DNA of 64,000 nucleotides, from NCBI RefSeq assembly GCF_014635825.1, contig NZ_BMDO01000001.1, forward strand, positions 186,001 to 250,000, in the 5' to 3' direction. The notes below the pieces were generated by a model. The model saw only the letters and a program-made list of their open reading frames with translations. It did no database searches and was not told where the DNA came from. This document shows positions 47,541 through 56,094 of the stretch, in pieces. This DNA comes from Mucilaginibacter galii. Lineage in GTDB: Bacteria; Bacteroidota; Bacteroidia; Sphingobacteriales; Sphingobacteriaceae. The position numbers and the translations under genes were made by a program. Each line of letters starts with the position of its first letter. The stretch's first letter is position 1.

Positions 47541-47548
47541 TATTTTTG
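47541..47548 (+). promoter_or_regulatory. Weak candidate -7 box before SusC of the second locus
   Basis: TATTTTTG matches TAnnTTTG, with the SusC start 114 bases downstream. No clean TTTG partner is present at the usual distance, so this is only a candidate. The rest of the 273-base gap 47389-47661 is A/T-rich and shows no other signal. Confidence 0.3.
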
Positions 47549-47661
47549 ATGTGATGTATTGTTGTAGAGTTATTTTTTTTGCCTGCGCAGAAAAACAACC
47601 TCAATTTCGTCCCGGCAATTATCCCCTGTTGCCCACCAATTAACTTTATAAATATAAACGT

Positions 47662-50600
47662 ATGAAAAAAACTTTTACAAGGATTTTTGTCCTTGCCTTG
47701 TTATGTTTTTCTGCATTTGCCTCATTTGCACAAAACACTACAGTAAAAGGTAAGGTGGTAGATGCCACCGACAAGCAACCGCTTCCAGGCGTAACCGTAA
47801 AATTGAATGGCGGTAACATTGCCGCTCAAACTGATGGAGAGGGCAACTATACCATAAGTGCCCCGGCAAATGGTATACTGGTATTTTCTTATATTGGTTA
47901 CACCACGCTGCAAGAAAATATTAACAGCCGCACAACCATTGACATTTCTTTATCTACTGCATCTGCAAAATCATTAGAAAAAGTAGTGGTAGTAGGATAT
48001 GGCAGTCAGCGCCGCCGCGATGTTACCGGCTCAGTTGGTAATGTAAGCGGTGCCGAATTAAGTAAGCAGCCCGTACAAACGCCAACTCAAGCATTGCAAG
48101 GTAAGGTATCGGGCGTGCAGGTAATTGGTTCGGGGCAGCCCAATTCACAACCTCAGTTACGTATACGTGGTACAGGTTCGGTACTTGGTGGTGCCAACCC
48201 ACTTTATGTGGTTGATGGTGTATTAACCGACGATATTCGTAACATTAATAACAACGATATCATCAGCATTGATGTACTCAAAGATGCATCGGCAGCTATA
48301 TACGGCGTACGTGGTGCAAACGGTGTAGTGATTATTACTACACGTAAAGGCAAAAACGGACCGGCCGTAGTGCGTTATGATGCTAACGCAGGTTTCCGTC
48401 AGCTATCTAACAAAGTGCAGATGGCTAACAGGCAACAATATATTGATTATTTGAAAGATGCTAATCCAAGTATTTTAACGTCTGATGCTGCGCCACTCAC
48501 CACCCCCGGTACAACCGACTGGTATGATGCCGTATTGAAAAAAGGCCTGCAAATGAGTCACAACCTTTCTGTTGCCGGTGGTAACGAAAAAACCACGTAC
48601 TTTTTTAGCGGAGGAATTTTTAAAGACGAAGGTTTAGTAAAAACAAATGATTTTGACCGTTATACCTTCCGTTCAAACATCGAAACCAAAATAGCAGATA
48701 ACCTGACCTTTGGTACGCAATTATCTTTAACGCGGAGTAAAGAACGTCCGGTTCCTCTTGACGGTGTTTACAGCAACGTTTACAGAGCTGCACCGGTTAT
48801 TCCGGCTATTGATGACAATGGCCTTTACGGTAATACCAGCCTTTGGGGTAACCTAGGTAACCCATTATTAGGCTTAAATAAAACCAATAATCAAACCGTT
48901 AACAACCGTGTACAGGGTAACTTTTACTTGGAATATAAGCCTATTAAATCGTTAACCTTCCGTACGGCGTTAAATACTGATGCCTACTGGAACAAACAAC
49001 GCAATTACAGCTACCAGTTTAACGCCGATCAAAGCACATTCAATGTAGCCGGTGGTCAGCAGTTTAACCCATTCAGTTCATTGTTTGTACAAAATGATCA
49101 GTTTTTTACTACCATCTGGGATAATACAGTTACCTACCAGCAAACGTTTAACAAGCATAGCTTAACACTTTTGGGTGGGTATATTCAAGAGTACAGCAAA
49201 TCTGACTTTTTTAATGGCCGCCGCCGCGGTGTGCCAGAAAGTGAAGATACCTGGTATTTAAATACAGGTAACCCCGAAGTAGGTGCCGAATATTTTAACG
49301 GCGGTACGTTATTCAAACGTATTTCTTACGTAGGTCGTGTTAATTATAACTACGATGGCCGCTACTTGTTCAGCGCCTCTATCCGTGCCGATGGCAGCTC
49401 AAGGTTCCGCGAGAAATTTGGCTACTTTCCTACAGTAGGCGCAGGCTGGGTCATTTCACAAGAAAGCTTCCTGAAAAATAGTAAGATCATCAGCAACTTA
49501 AAACTGCGCGCCAGCTGGGGCCTGTTAGGTAACGATAATATTGATCAGGGCTTATTCGTTGTAACTGCAACCCCCAACCTGCCATACTTCTTCAATAATA
49601 GTTTAAACCTGGGTACTGCCGTACAGGACATTAAAGATCCTAACTTGAAGTGGGAAAGAACCGAACAATATGATTTCGGTTTGGAATACGGTTTATTCAA
49701 CAACAAATTAACCGGTGAAATTGACTACTATAACAAAAAGGTACGTGATGCGCTAACTCAAGTAACATTGCCTGCCTTCCTGGGCGATCCTGATGGTATC
49801 TATGTAACTAACGCAGCATCTTATCAAAATAAAGGTGTAGAATTCTCAGCCAAATGGAGCGACAAAGTTGGCAAATTTGGTTACTCGGTTGGTGGCAATA
49901 TTAGCTACAACAAAAATACTGTTATTGGTTTAAATGGCGGTCAGGCTCTATTAGGCGGTGGCATTGGCAACCAGGGCAACATCACCCGTACCGATAATGG
50001 GCAACCGATAGCCAGTTACTATGTATTACAGCAAACCGGCATTTTTCAAAACCAGGCCCAAATTAATGCGGCACCTACCTATAACCTTAATGGCTATAAC
50101 AAAACTATTGGCGGTATGATGTTTGCCGACGTAAATGGCGATGGCGTTATAAGCGCAGATGACCGTACTTTTTCAGGCTCGTACCAACCAAAATATTATG
50201 GTGGTTTTAACATTGGCTTAGATTACGGAAGCTGGGACTTCAGCACCGATTTTTATGGCAACTGGGGTAACAAAATTTACAATGGCCGTAAAGCTTTCCG
50301 TGCAAACGGAAGCGATAACGTGCAAGCCGATTACGTAACCAATCGCTGGACGCCTGCCAACGCATCTAATATTGATCCGCAAGTTATCGCACAAAATCTG
50401 CCTGCATCAACCTACTTTATTGAGTCGGGCGCATTTTTACGCTTAAACAACTTAACGTTAGGATATACCTTGCCTGCCGAGCTATTGAAGCGCATGAAGA
50501 TCAATAAGATCAGAGTTTATGCAACATCACAAAATTTGTTCACAGCTAAGCGCTACAGCGGTTTCACACCAGAGCTATTGCCATCGAGCATCTTGTCATC

Positions 50601-50667
50601 AGGTGTAGATTTAAACGGCTATCCAACAACCCGCACATTTGCAGTAGGTCTTAATGTTGAATTTTAA
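47662..50667 (+). CDS. SusC/RagA TonB-dependent receptor of the GH144 locus
   Basis: 1001 residues. Signal peptide (MKKTFTRIFVLALLCFSAFA), regulatory-like domain (VKGKVVDATDKQPLPGVTVK), the standard VVVGYGSQ box, a plug (NPLYVVDGVL ... IDVLKDASAAIYGVRGANG) and a barrel ending FAVGLNVEF. It imports oligosaccharides through the outer membrane with TonB energy. SusD follows after 13 bases. The substrate is inferred from the GH144 gene downstream to be beta-1,2-glucan or its fragments. Confidence 0.95.
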   Translation: MKKTFTRIFVLALLCFSAFASFAQNTTVKGKVVDATDKQPLPGVTVKLNGGNIAAQTDGEGNYTISAPANGILVFSYIGYTTLQENINSRTTIDISLSTASAKSLEKVVVVGYGSQRRRDVTGSVGNVSGAELSKQPVQTPTQALQGKVSGVQVIGSGQPNSQPQLRIRGTGSVLGGANPLYVVDGVLTDDIRNINNNDIISIDVLKDASAAIYGVRGANGVVIITTRKGKNGPAVVRYDANAGFRQLSNKVQMANRQQYIDYLKDANPSILTSDAAPLTTPGTTDWYDAVLKKGLQMSHNLSVAGGNEKTTYFFSGGIFKDEGLVKTNDFDRYTFRSNIETKIADNLTFGTQLSLTRSKERPVPLDGVYSNVYRAAPVIPAIDDNGLYGNTSLWGNLGNPLLGLNKTNNQTVNNRVQGNFYLEYKPIKSLTFRTALNTDAYWNKQRNYSYQFNADQSTFNVAGGQQFNPFSSLFVQNDQFFTTIWDNTVTYQQTFNKHSLTLLGGYIQEYSKSDFFNGRRRGVPESEDTWYLNTGNPEVGAEYFNGGTLFKRISYVGRVNYNYDGRYLFSASIRADGSSRFREKFGYFPTVGAGWVISQESFLKNSKIISNLKLRASWGLLGNDNIDQGLFVVTATPNLPYFFNNSLNLGTAVQDIKDPNLKWERTEQYDFGLEYGLFNNKLTGEIDYYNKKVRDALTQVTLPAFLGDPDGIYVTNAASYQNKGVEFSAKWSDKVGKFGYSVGGNISYNKNTVIGLNGGQALLGGGIGNQGNITRTDNGQPIASYYVLQQTGIFQNQAQINAAPTYNLNGYNKTIGGMMFADVNGDGVISADDRTFSGSYQPKYYGGFNIGLDYGSWDFSTDFYGNWGNKIYNGRKAFRANGSDNVQADYVTNRWTPANASNIDPQVIAQNLPASTYFIESGAFLRLNNLTLGYTLPAELLKRMKINKIRVYATSQNLFTAKRYSGFTPELLPSSILSSGVDLNGYPTTRTFAVGLNVEF

Positions 50668-50680
50668 TCTCTAACCATCA

Positions 50681-52222
50681 ATGAAAACAATATATAAAAA
50701 TACTGCTATTGCAACCCTTACGGCCATATTACTGGGCACCGGGTACTCTTGCAAAGACTCCCTTAACGTAAACCCACAGGGCGAAATTACCGAAGCCCAG
50801 TTTATTACAGACCCTAATGTTGCGGCCAACTTAGTAGGCGGCATTTACAACATATTTTTTGCAGGTGATGCCTTCGGCAACGACGTACGCGGATTTCAGT
50901 ACACCATCCTTGGCGACATTGCATCAGACGATGCTGATAAAGGCAGTGCCCCGTCAGATTATGGAGATGCAAATGCCATTGATATTTTGCAGGCTAACGG
51001 TAACAATCCCGTAGTTAACAACATTTGGAAAGGTTATTACCAGGCAATAGCTCGTACTAACCAAGCGCTGGCTCAGCTGCAAAATGCACAATTTGATGCC
51101 GCTACCAAAAACAAATTACTGGGCGAAGCACGCTTTTTACGCGGTATGTTTTACTTTAACCTGGTACGTATATTTGGTGGTGTACCGCTTTTGAACCGTG
51201 TACCGGCAGCAAGTGAAGCAAATGCACCTGAGTTTTCTACCCGTGCAACATCACAGGCTATCTATCAGTTCATTATTGATGATCTGAACTTTGCTGCAAC
51301 CAACTTACCGGTTATTACAAACACTAGCGCCGATGTAGGCCGGGCCAGTAAAGGTGCAGCACAAGCACTTTTAGCTAAAGTTTACCTTTACAATAAAGAT
51401 TATCAAAATGCGCTGGCTATGTCACAATTAGTTATCAGCAGTGGTACTTATAGCCTGCTGCCCGATTTTACTACATTGTTTCGCCAGGCAAACAATAATA
51501 GCCGCGAATCAATTTTTGAAATTCAGGCAGGTCAAAACCTGGCTTGTAACTCTTCTATTGACCGTTTTACTGTAGCACAAGGACCGCGTGCAGGTGGAAA
51601 GAATGGCTGGGTAGATCGTGGTTACGGTTTCAATAACCCATCACTAAGCCTGGTTAACGAGTATGAAGCCGGCGATGTGCGTAAAAATGCAACCATCATC
51701 ACCGTAAATCCATCAAATGGTGCCAATTCGGTGGGTACCATATTGTTCGATGGTTTCCGCATCCCAACAAAAGATTCGGTTGAAAACTCCCGGTACAACT
51801 ACAAAGCTTATTACAGCCGCACCGCCGAGCCTAATTGCGGTAACAATGATCGTTTGCCTAAGCACGTGATGATCATCAGGTATGCCGAGGTGTTATTGAT
51901 ACATGCCGAAGCAGCCTTGCAAAGCGGACAAGCCGGTTTAGCGACTGCAGATATTAATGCTTTGCGTACACGTGCCAAGGTAACACCAATAGCAGGCATA
52001 CCAACCCTGCAACAAATTTGGCATGAGCGCCGTGTTGAAATGGCAATGGAACAAGACCGCTTTTTTGACCTCGTACGCCAAGATGCAGTACAGCCAGGCC
52101 GTGCAGCTGCAGCTTTTGCTGCCGATGGCAAAACATGGAATGCAACACGTGCCCTGTTCCCTATACCACAACAGCAAATTGACTTAAGCGGTGGCAACCT
52201 TAAACAAAATCCGGGTTATTAA
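50681..52222 (+). CDS. SusD/RagB lipoprotein of the GH144 locus
   Basis: 513 residues. The lipoprotein signal ends GYSC (Cys about residue 24). The SusD fold is shown by LLGEARFLRGMFYFNLVRIF, YAEVLLIHAEAALQ, the C-terminal WHERRVEMAMEQDRFFDLVR and FPIPQQQIDL with the usual NPGY end. It caps the SusC pore and binds glycan. A 13-bp perfect hairpin lies shortly after its stop, before the enzyme genes. Confidence 0.95.
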   Translation: MKTIYKNTAIATLTAILLGTGYSCKDSLNVNPQGEITEAQFITDPNVAANLVGGIYNIFFAGDAFGNDVRGFQYTILGDIASDDADKGSAPSDYGDANAIDILQANGNNPVVNNIWKGYYQAIARTNQALAQLQNAQFDAATKNKLLGEARFLRGMFYFNLVRIFGGVPLLNRVPAASEANAPEFSTRATSQAIYQFIIDDLNFAATNLPVITNTSADVGRASKGAAQALLAKVYLYNKDYQNALAMSQLVISSGTYSLLPDFTTLFRQANNNSRESIFEIQAGQNLACNSSIDRFTVAQGPRAGGKNGWVDRGYGFNNPSLSLVNEYEAGDVRKNATIITVNPSNGANSVGTILFDGFRIPTKDSVENSRYNYKAYYSRTAEPNCGNNDRLPKHVMIIRYAEVLLIHAEAALQSGQAGLATADINALRTRAKVTPIAGIPTLQQIWHERRVEMAMEQDRFFDLVRQDAVQPGRAAAAFAADGKTWNATRALFPIPQQQIDLSGGNLKQNPGY

Positions 52223-52235
52223 TTAATCCCACTAA

Positions 52236-52269
52236 AAGCATGGAGCAGCATCTATTCTGCTCCATGCTT
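52236..52269 (+). promoter_or_regulatory. Intercistronic hairpin between SusD and the enzymes
   Basis: AAGCATGGAGCAG (52236-52248) and CTGCTCCATGCTT (52257-52269) form a perfect 13-bp stem with an 8-base loop, 14 bases after the SusD stop. No T-tract follows, so it is more likely a processing, stability or partial-termination site than a full terminator. The GH144 gene begins 70 bases later. Confidence 0.6.
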
Positions 52270-52338
52270 ATACAATGTTGTCTATTCTCTAAACTACTTC
52301 AGCTTCTCCATAGCTTTGGTTTCTGTAGCTTTAACTTC

Positions 52339-53697
52339 ATGAAACACACATCTATCTATTTATTCCCCCTTCTACTTTTACTGTTTTGCAGCGATGTTTC
52401 ATTCGCACAAATAGCTGGTAACTCTATATCTATTAAAAAAGGCTTTACCGATAACCAACTTTTAAATCTGGTTGAAAAGCAAACCTTCCAGTACTTTTGG
52501 GATGGTGCCGAGCCGAATTCGGGGTTAGCCCGGGAACGTTACCATGTTGATGGCGACTACCTGCTAAACGATAAAAACGTAGTTGCCACCGGCGCTACAG
52601 GTTTTGGTGTTATGGCGATCATTGCCGGCATAGACCGCCACTATATTACCCGAAAACAAGGGTTTGAGCGCTTGCAAAAAGGTGTCAACTTTTTGGAGAA
52701 AGCCGACCGCTTTCATGGCGCATGGCCACACTGGATGTACGGCGAAACCGGCAAAGTAAAACCCTTTGGCAATAACGATGATGGCGGCGATTTGGTTGAA
52801 ACAGCATACCTGGCACAAGGCCTTATTTGTGTTAGACAATATTTTGCCAACGGCAATAAAGCCGAGCGCAAACTGGCTGCTCAAATAGACAGGCTTTATA
52901 AAGGTATTGAGTGGGATTGGTACCGCAACGGCGGTAAAAACGTATTGTACTGGCATTGGAGCCCCAATGTAGGCTGGAAGATGAACTTCCCGCTCGAGGG
53001 TTATAACGAGTGTTTAATTACCTACATTATGGCGGCTGCATCACCAACCCATGGTATCCCGGCAGCGGTATATCACGAGGGCTGGGCTCGTAGCGGCGGT
53101 ATTAATACCAACGCAAACATCTATGGCTTTCCTATCAAACTAAAACATAATGGCACGCAAAACGGCGTGGGTGGCTTGTTTTGGTCACAATACTCTTATC
53201 TGGGATTAAGTCCTAAGGGATTAACTGATAGGTATGCTAATTACTGGAACGAGGTGCGTAACCACGCCCTTATCAATCACGCTTATTGCATCGACAACCC
53301 TAAACATTACAAAGGTTACGGCGATAATTGCTGGGGATTAACGGCCAGTTATTCTGTAGATGGTTATTCGGGCCATAGCCCTTCTAACGATCTGGGGGTA
53401 ATAAGCCCAACCGCAGCGCTTGCTTCTTACCCATACACACCAAAGGAAAGCATGAAAATGATCCGTCACTTATATGAGGACTTGGGCGATAAGGTTTGGG
53501 GCAAGTATGGATTCTATGATGCTTTCAGCGAAACCGCTAATTGGTATCCTAAGCGTTATTTGGGCATTGATCAGGGGCCTATAGTGGTCATGATAGAGAA
53601 TGGCCGCTCGGGTTTGTTATGGAAGCTATTCATGAGCAGCCCCGAAGTTAAAGCCGGGTTAAAAAAATTGGATTTTAAATCGCCTTACCTCAAATAA
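52339..53697 (+). CDS. GH144 endo-beta-1,2-glucanase (glucoamylase-like family)
   Basis: 452 residues from the ATG at 52339 (MKHTSIYLFPLLLLLFCSDV), which gives a signal peptide; the frame is open to 52240, but that stretch lies within the hairpin. The pattern is that of the family long annotated as glucoamylase/DUF3131-like, now GH144: FQYFWDGAEPNSGLARERYH, GATGFGVMAIIAGIDR, the acidic cluster NNDDGGDLVE (residues 145-154), and YNECLITYIMAAASPTHGIP. GH144 enzymes of Chitinophaga and Bacteroides cleave beta-1,2-glucan to sophorose-type oligosaccharides. The next gene starts one base after its stop. Confidence 0.88.
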   Translation: MKHTSIYLFPLLLLLFCSDVSFAQIAGNSISIKKGFTDNQLLNLVEKQTFQYFWDGAEPNSGLARERYHVDGDYLLNDKNVVATGATGFGVMAIIAGIDRHYITRKQGFERLQKGVNFLEKADRFHGAWPHWMYGETGKVKPFGNNDDGGDLVETAYLAQGLICVRQYFANGNKAERKLAAQIDRLYKGIEWDWYRNGGKNVLYWHWSPNVGWKMNFPLEGYNECLITYIMAAASPTHGIPAAVYHEGWARSGGINTNANIYGFPIKLKHNGTQNGVGGLFWSQYSYLGLSPKGLTDRYANYWNEVRNHALINHAYCIDNPKHYKGYGDNCWGLTASYSVDGYSGHSPSNDLGVISPTAALASYPYTPKESMKMIRHLYEDLGDKVWGKYGFYDAFSETANWYPKRYLGIDQGPIVVMIENGRSGLLWKLFMSSPEVKAGLKKLDFKSPYLK

Positions 53698-53698
53698 T

Positions 53699-55423
53699 AT
53701 GCGCAAAGGGTTTCCATTATTTATGAGCCTGCTGCTGGGGGCATCGGCTTTTGCGCAGGTTAATCAGAATAAAACCTATTGTAATCCTATCAACCTGGAT
53801 TATACCTATGCTATTTATAACGCTAACGAAGGTTTGTCGTACCGCTCAGGTGCCGACCCTGCGGTGGTGACTTTCAAGGGCGAATACTATATGTTTGTGA
53901 CCCGCTCAATGGGTTACTGGCATTCTACCGATATGACCAACTGGGATTTTATCACTCCCGAAAAATGGTATTTCCAGGGTTGCAATGCACCGGCTGCCCA
54001 TAATTATAAAGATTCGGTTTTATACGTAGCCGGAGACCCCTCGGGCTCTATGAGTATTCTGTATACCGATAACCCTAAAAAAGGCGACTGGAAACCTACG
54101 CCTTTTATCCTGAATGATTTGCAGGATCCTGATTTGTTCATAGACGATGATGGCAAGGCCTATATGTTTTGGGGTTCATCAAACCTCTTCCCTATCCGGG
54201 GTAAAGAACTCGATCGTACCAAAAATTTTAAACCTGTTGGTAAGACGGCAGAACTGTTTAAACTCGATGGTGAAAAACATGGTTGGGAACGTTTTGGTGA
54301 AAACCACTCCAATACCAAACTAAAAGGTTACATGGAAGGTGCCTGGCTCACCAAGCATAACAACAAATATTACATGCAATACGCTGCGCCGGGTACAGAG
54401 TTTAACGTGTACGGCGATGGTGTTTACATGAGCGATGATCCGCTGGGGCCATACACCTACGCGCCAAACAACCCTGTATCCTACAAACCGGGTGGCTTTA
54501 TAAATGGAGCAGGACATGGCAGCACCGTGTTGGGGCCGGGTAACCAGTACTGGCATTATGCTTCTATGGCGGTGTCCGTTAATGTAAACTGGGAACGCCG
54601 ACTGTGCGCATTCCCTGCCGGTTTTGATGCAGATGGCTTAATGTATACCAACACTTCGTACGGCGATTATCCGCATTATGCCCCTGCTATACCGTTGAAA
54701 AAAGGTGAGTTTACAGGCTGGATGCTACTATCGTACAAAAAGCAGGTTACCGCCTCTTCTGCCCTGGCTGCAGAATTTTCGGCAGATAAGGCGTTGGATG
54801 AAAATGTTAAGACTTTTTGGATAGCCTCGCAAAACGACGACAAGCAGTGGCTGCAGGTTGATATGCAAAAACCGGCTACTGTTTACGCTGTGCAAATTAA
54901 TTACAGCGATTACAAGGCCGATCTGTATGGTCGTGTACCCGGGCTGCATCACCGCTACAGCGTTGAAGGCAGTTTAGATGGTAAAACCTGGACCACACTT
55001 GTTGATAAAAAAGACAGCTTTACAGATAACCCTAATGATTATGTGGCACTCGAAACCGCAGCTACAGTAAGGTACATTCGTTACAACAACGTTAAAGTAC
55101 CAACCGATCACTTGGCTATCTCAGGTTTCCGGGTATTTGGTAAGGCTGCTGGCTCGTTACCCGGTACACCCGCCAATTTTCAGGTGACACGTGATACAGA
55201 TCGCCGCGATGCTACGTTGAGATGGAAAGCCGTTAAAGGCAGCCAGGGCTACAACATAAAATGGGGCATTGCACCCGGTAAGCTTTACAGCTCGTGGCTG
55301 GTCTATGATAAAAATACACTGGAATTAAAAAGCCTGAACATTGATCAAACTTATTATTTTACGGTTGAAGCATTTAACGAGAATGGCGTAAGCCGGCCCA
55401 CAGCACCTAAAAAAGCATTATAA
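53699..55423 (+). CDS. GH43-like enzyme with discoidin (F5/8C) and FnIII domains
   Basis: 574 residues with a signal peptide (MRKGFPLFMSLLLGASAFAQ). A five-bladed GH43-type propeller (about 25-340) keeps the triad: base Asp53 in SGADPAV, Asp143 in LQDPDLFIDDDGKAYMFWG, and acid Glu213 in YMEGAWL. A discoidin-type domain (about 345-480, SALAAEFSADKALDENVKTF) and an FnIII domain (about 485-574) follow. GH43 members usually act on arabinose, xylose or galactose. The substrate here is unclear and does not follow from a simple beta-1,2-glucan. The stop codon shares a base with the next start. Confidence 0.85.
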   Translation: MRKGFPLFMSLLLGASAFAQVNQNKTYCNPINLDYTYAIYNANEGLSYRSGADPAVVTFKGEYYMFVTRSMGYWHSTDMTNWDFITPEKWYFQGCNAPAAHNYKDSVLYVAGDPSGSMSILYTDNPKKGDWKPTPFILNDLQDPDLFIDDDGKAYMFWGSSNLFPIRGKELDRTKNFKPVGKTAELFKLDGEKHGWERFGENHSNTKLKGYMEGAWLTKHNNKYYMQYAAPGTEFNVYGDGVYMSDDPLGPYTYAPNNPVSYKPGGFINGAGHGSTVLGPGNQYWHYASMAVSVNVNWERRLCAFPAGFDADGLMYTNTSYGDYPHYAPAIPLKKGEFTGWMLLSYKKQVTASSALAAEFSADKALDENVKTFWIASQNDDKQWLQVDMQKPATVYAVQINYSDYKADLYGRVPGLHHRYSVEGSLDGKTWTTLVDKKDSFTDNPNDYVALETAATVRYIRYNNVKVPTDHLAISGFRVFGKAAGSLPGTPANFQVTRDTDRRDATLRWKAVKGSQGYNIKWGIAPGKLYSSWLVYDKNTLELKSLNIDQTYYFTVEAFNENGVSRPTAPKKAL

Positions 55424-56082
55424 TGAAATTGAAAATACTCATCGTCTTATTCTTTACTGGTTACAGCATGCTGGCCTTGGGTCAGCAAAAACCGCCCTTT
55501 TGGGACGAAATACAGAATTTTAAAAAGAAGGATAGTCTTAATGCTCCTGCCAAAGGCGGCATATTGTTCATTGGCAGTTCATCTTTTACCCGGTGGAATG
55601 ACTTAGAAACCGTGTACAAAAATTACGGCGCCATTAACCGTGGCTTTGGTGGCAGTACACTGGTTGATGCCAACTATTATATTAAAGACATTGTGTTCCC
55701 TTATGATGCACGCCAAGTGGCGATCTACAGTGGCGAGAACGACATTGCCTCCGGTGCAAGCGCTATTGAAACACTAAACCGCTTTGCTACCTTGTTCACG
55801 GGCATCCGCAATAACCAGCCCAATGTGCCGCTCATTTACATCTCGATGAAACAGAGCCCATCGCGGCTAAAGTTTGCACAAACGGTGATACATGCCAATG
55901 CCCTCATTAAAGAATATATGAGCCATTACAAAGCCACACAGTTTGTTGATGTCGACACTAAAATGCTGAATAAAGACGGCACCCTGCGCCCCGAACTCTT
56001 CATGCCCGATATGCTGCACATGAAACCGGCAGGTTATGATATCTGGATCAAATTACTCACCCCATACCTAATAAAGAAATAA
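55423..56082 (+). CDS. SGNH/GDSL family esterase
   Basis: 219 residues with a signal peptide (MKLKILIVLFFTGYSMLALG). The catalytic Ser is in ILFIGSSSFTRW, the GDSL-like oxyanion Gly and Asn are in NRGFGGS and YSGENDI, and the Asp-His pair is in MPDMLHMKP. SGNH esterases remove acyl groups. The start overlaps the GH43 stop by one base. In this locus it could remove acetyl or succinyl substituents from the glycan, which is an inference. Confidence 0.85.
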   Translation: MKLKILIVLFFTGYSMLALGQQKPPFWDEIQNFKKKDSLNAPAKGGILFIGSSSFTRWNDLETVYKNYGAINRGFGGSTLVDANYYIKDIVFPYDARQVAIYSGENDIASGASAIETLNRFATLFTGIRNNQPNVPLIYISMKQSPSRLKFAQTVIHANALIKEYMSHYKATQFVDVDTKMLNKDGTLRPELFMPDMLHMKPAGYDIWIKLLTPYLIKK

Positions 56083-56094
56083 GTTACATAGCAT

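Noticed and set aside
52240..52338. 33-residue N-terminal extension of the GH144 enzyme
   Set aside because: The upstream ATG lies within a perfect hairpin, and the extension is unlike a signal peptide; the ATG at 52339 gives a clean signal peptide.
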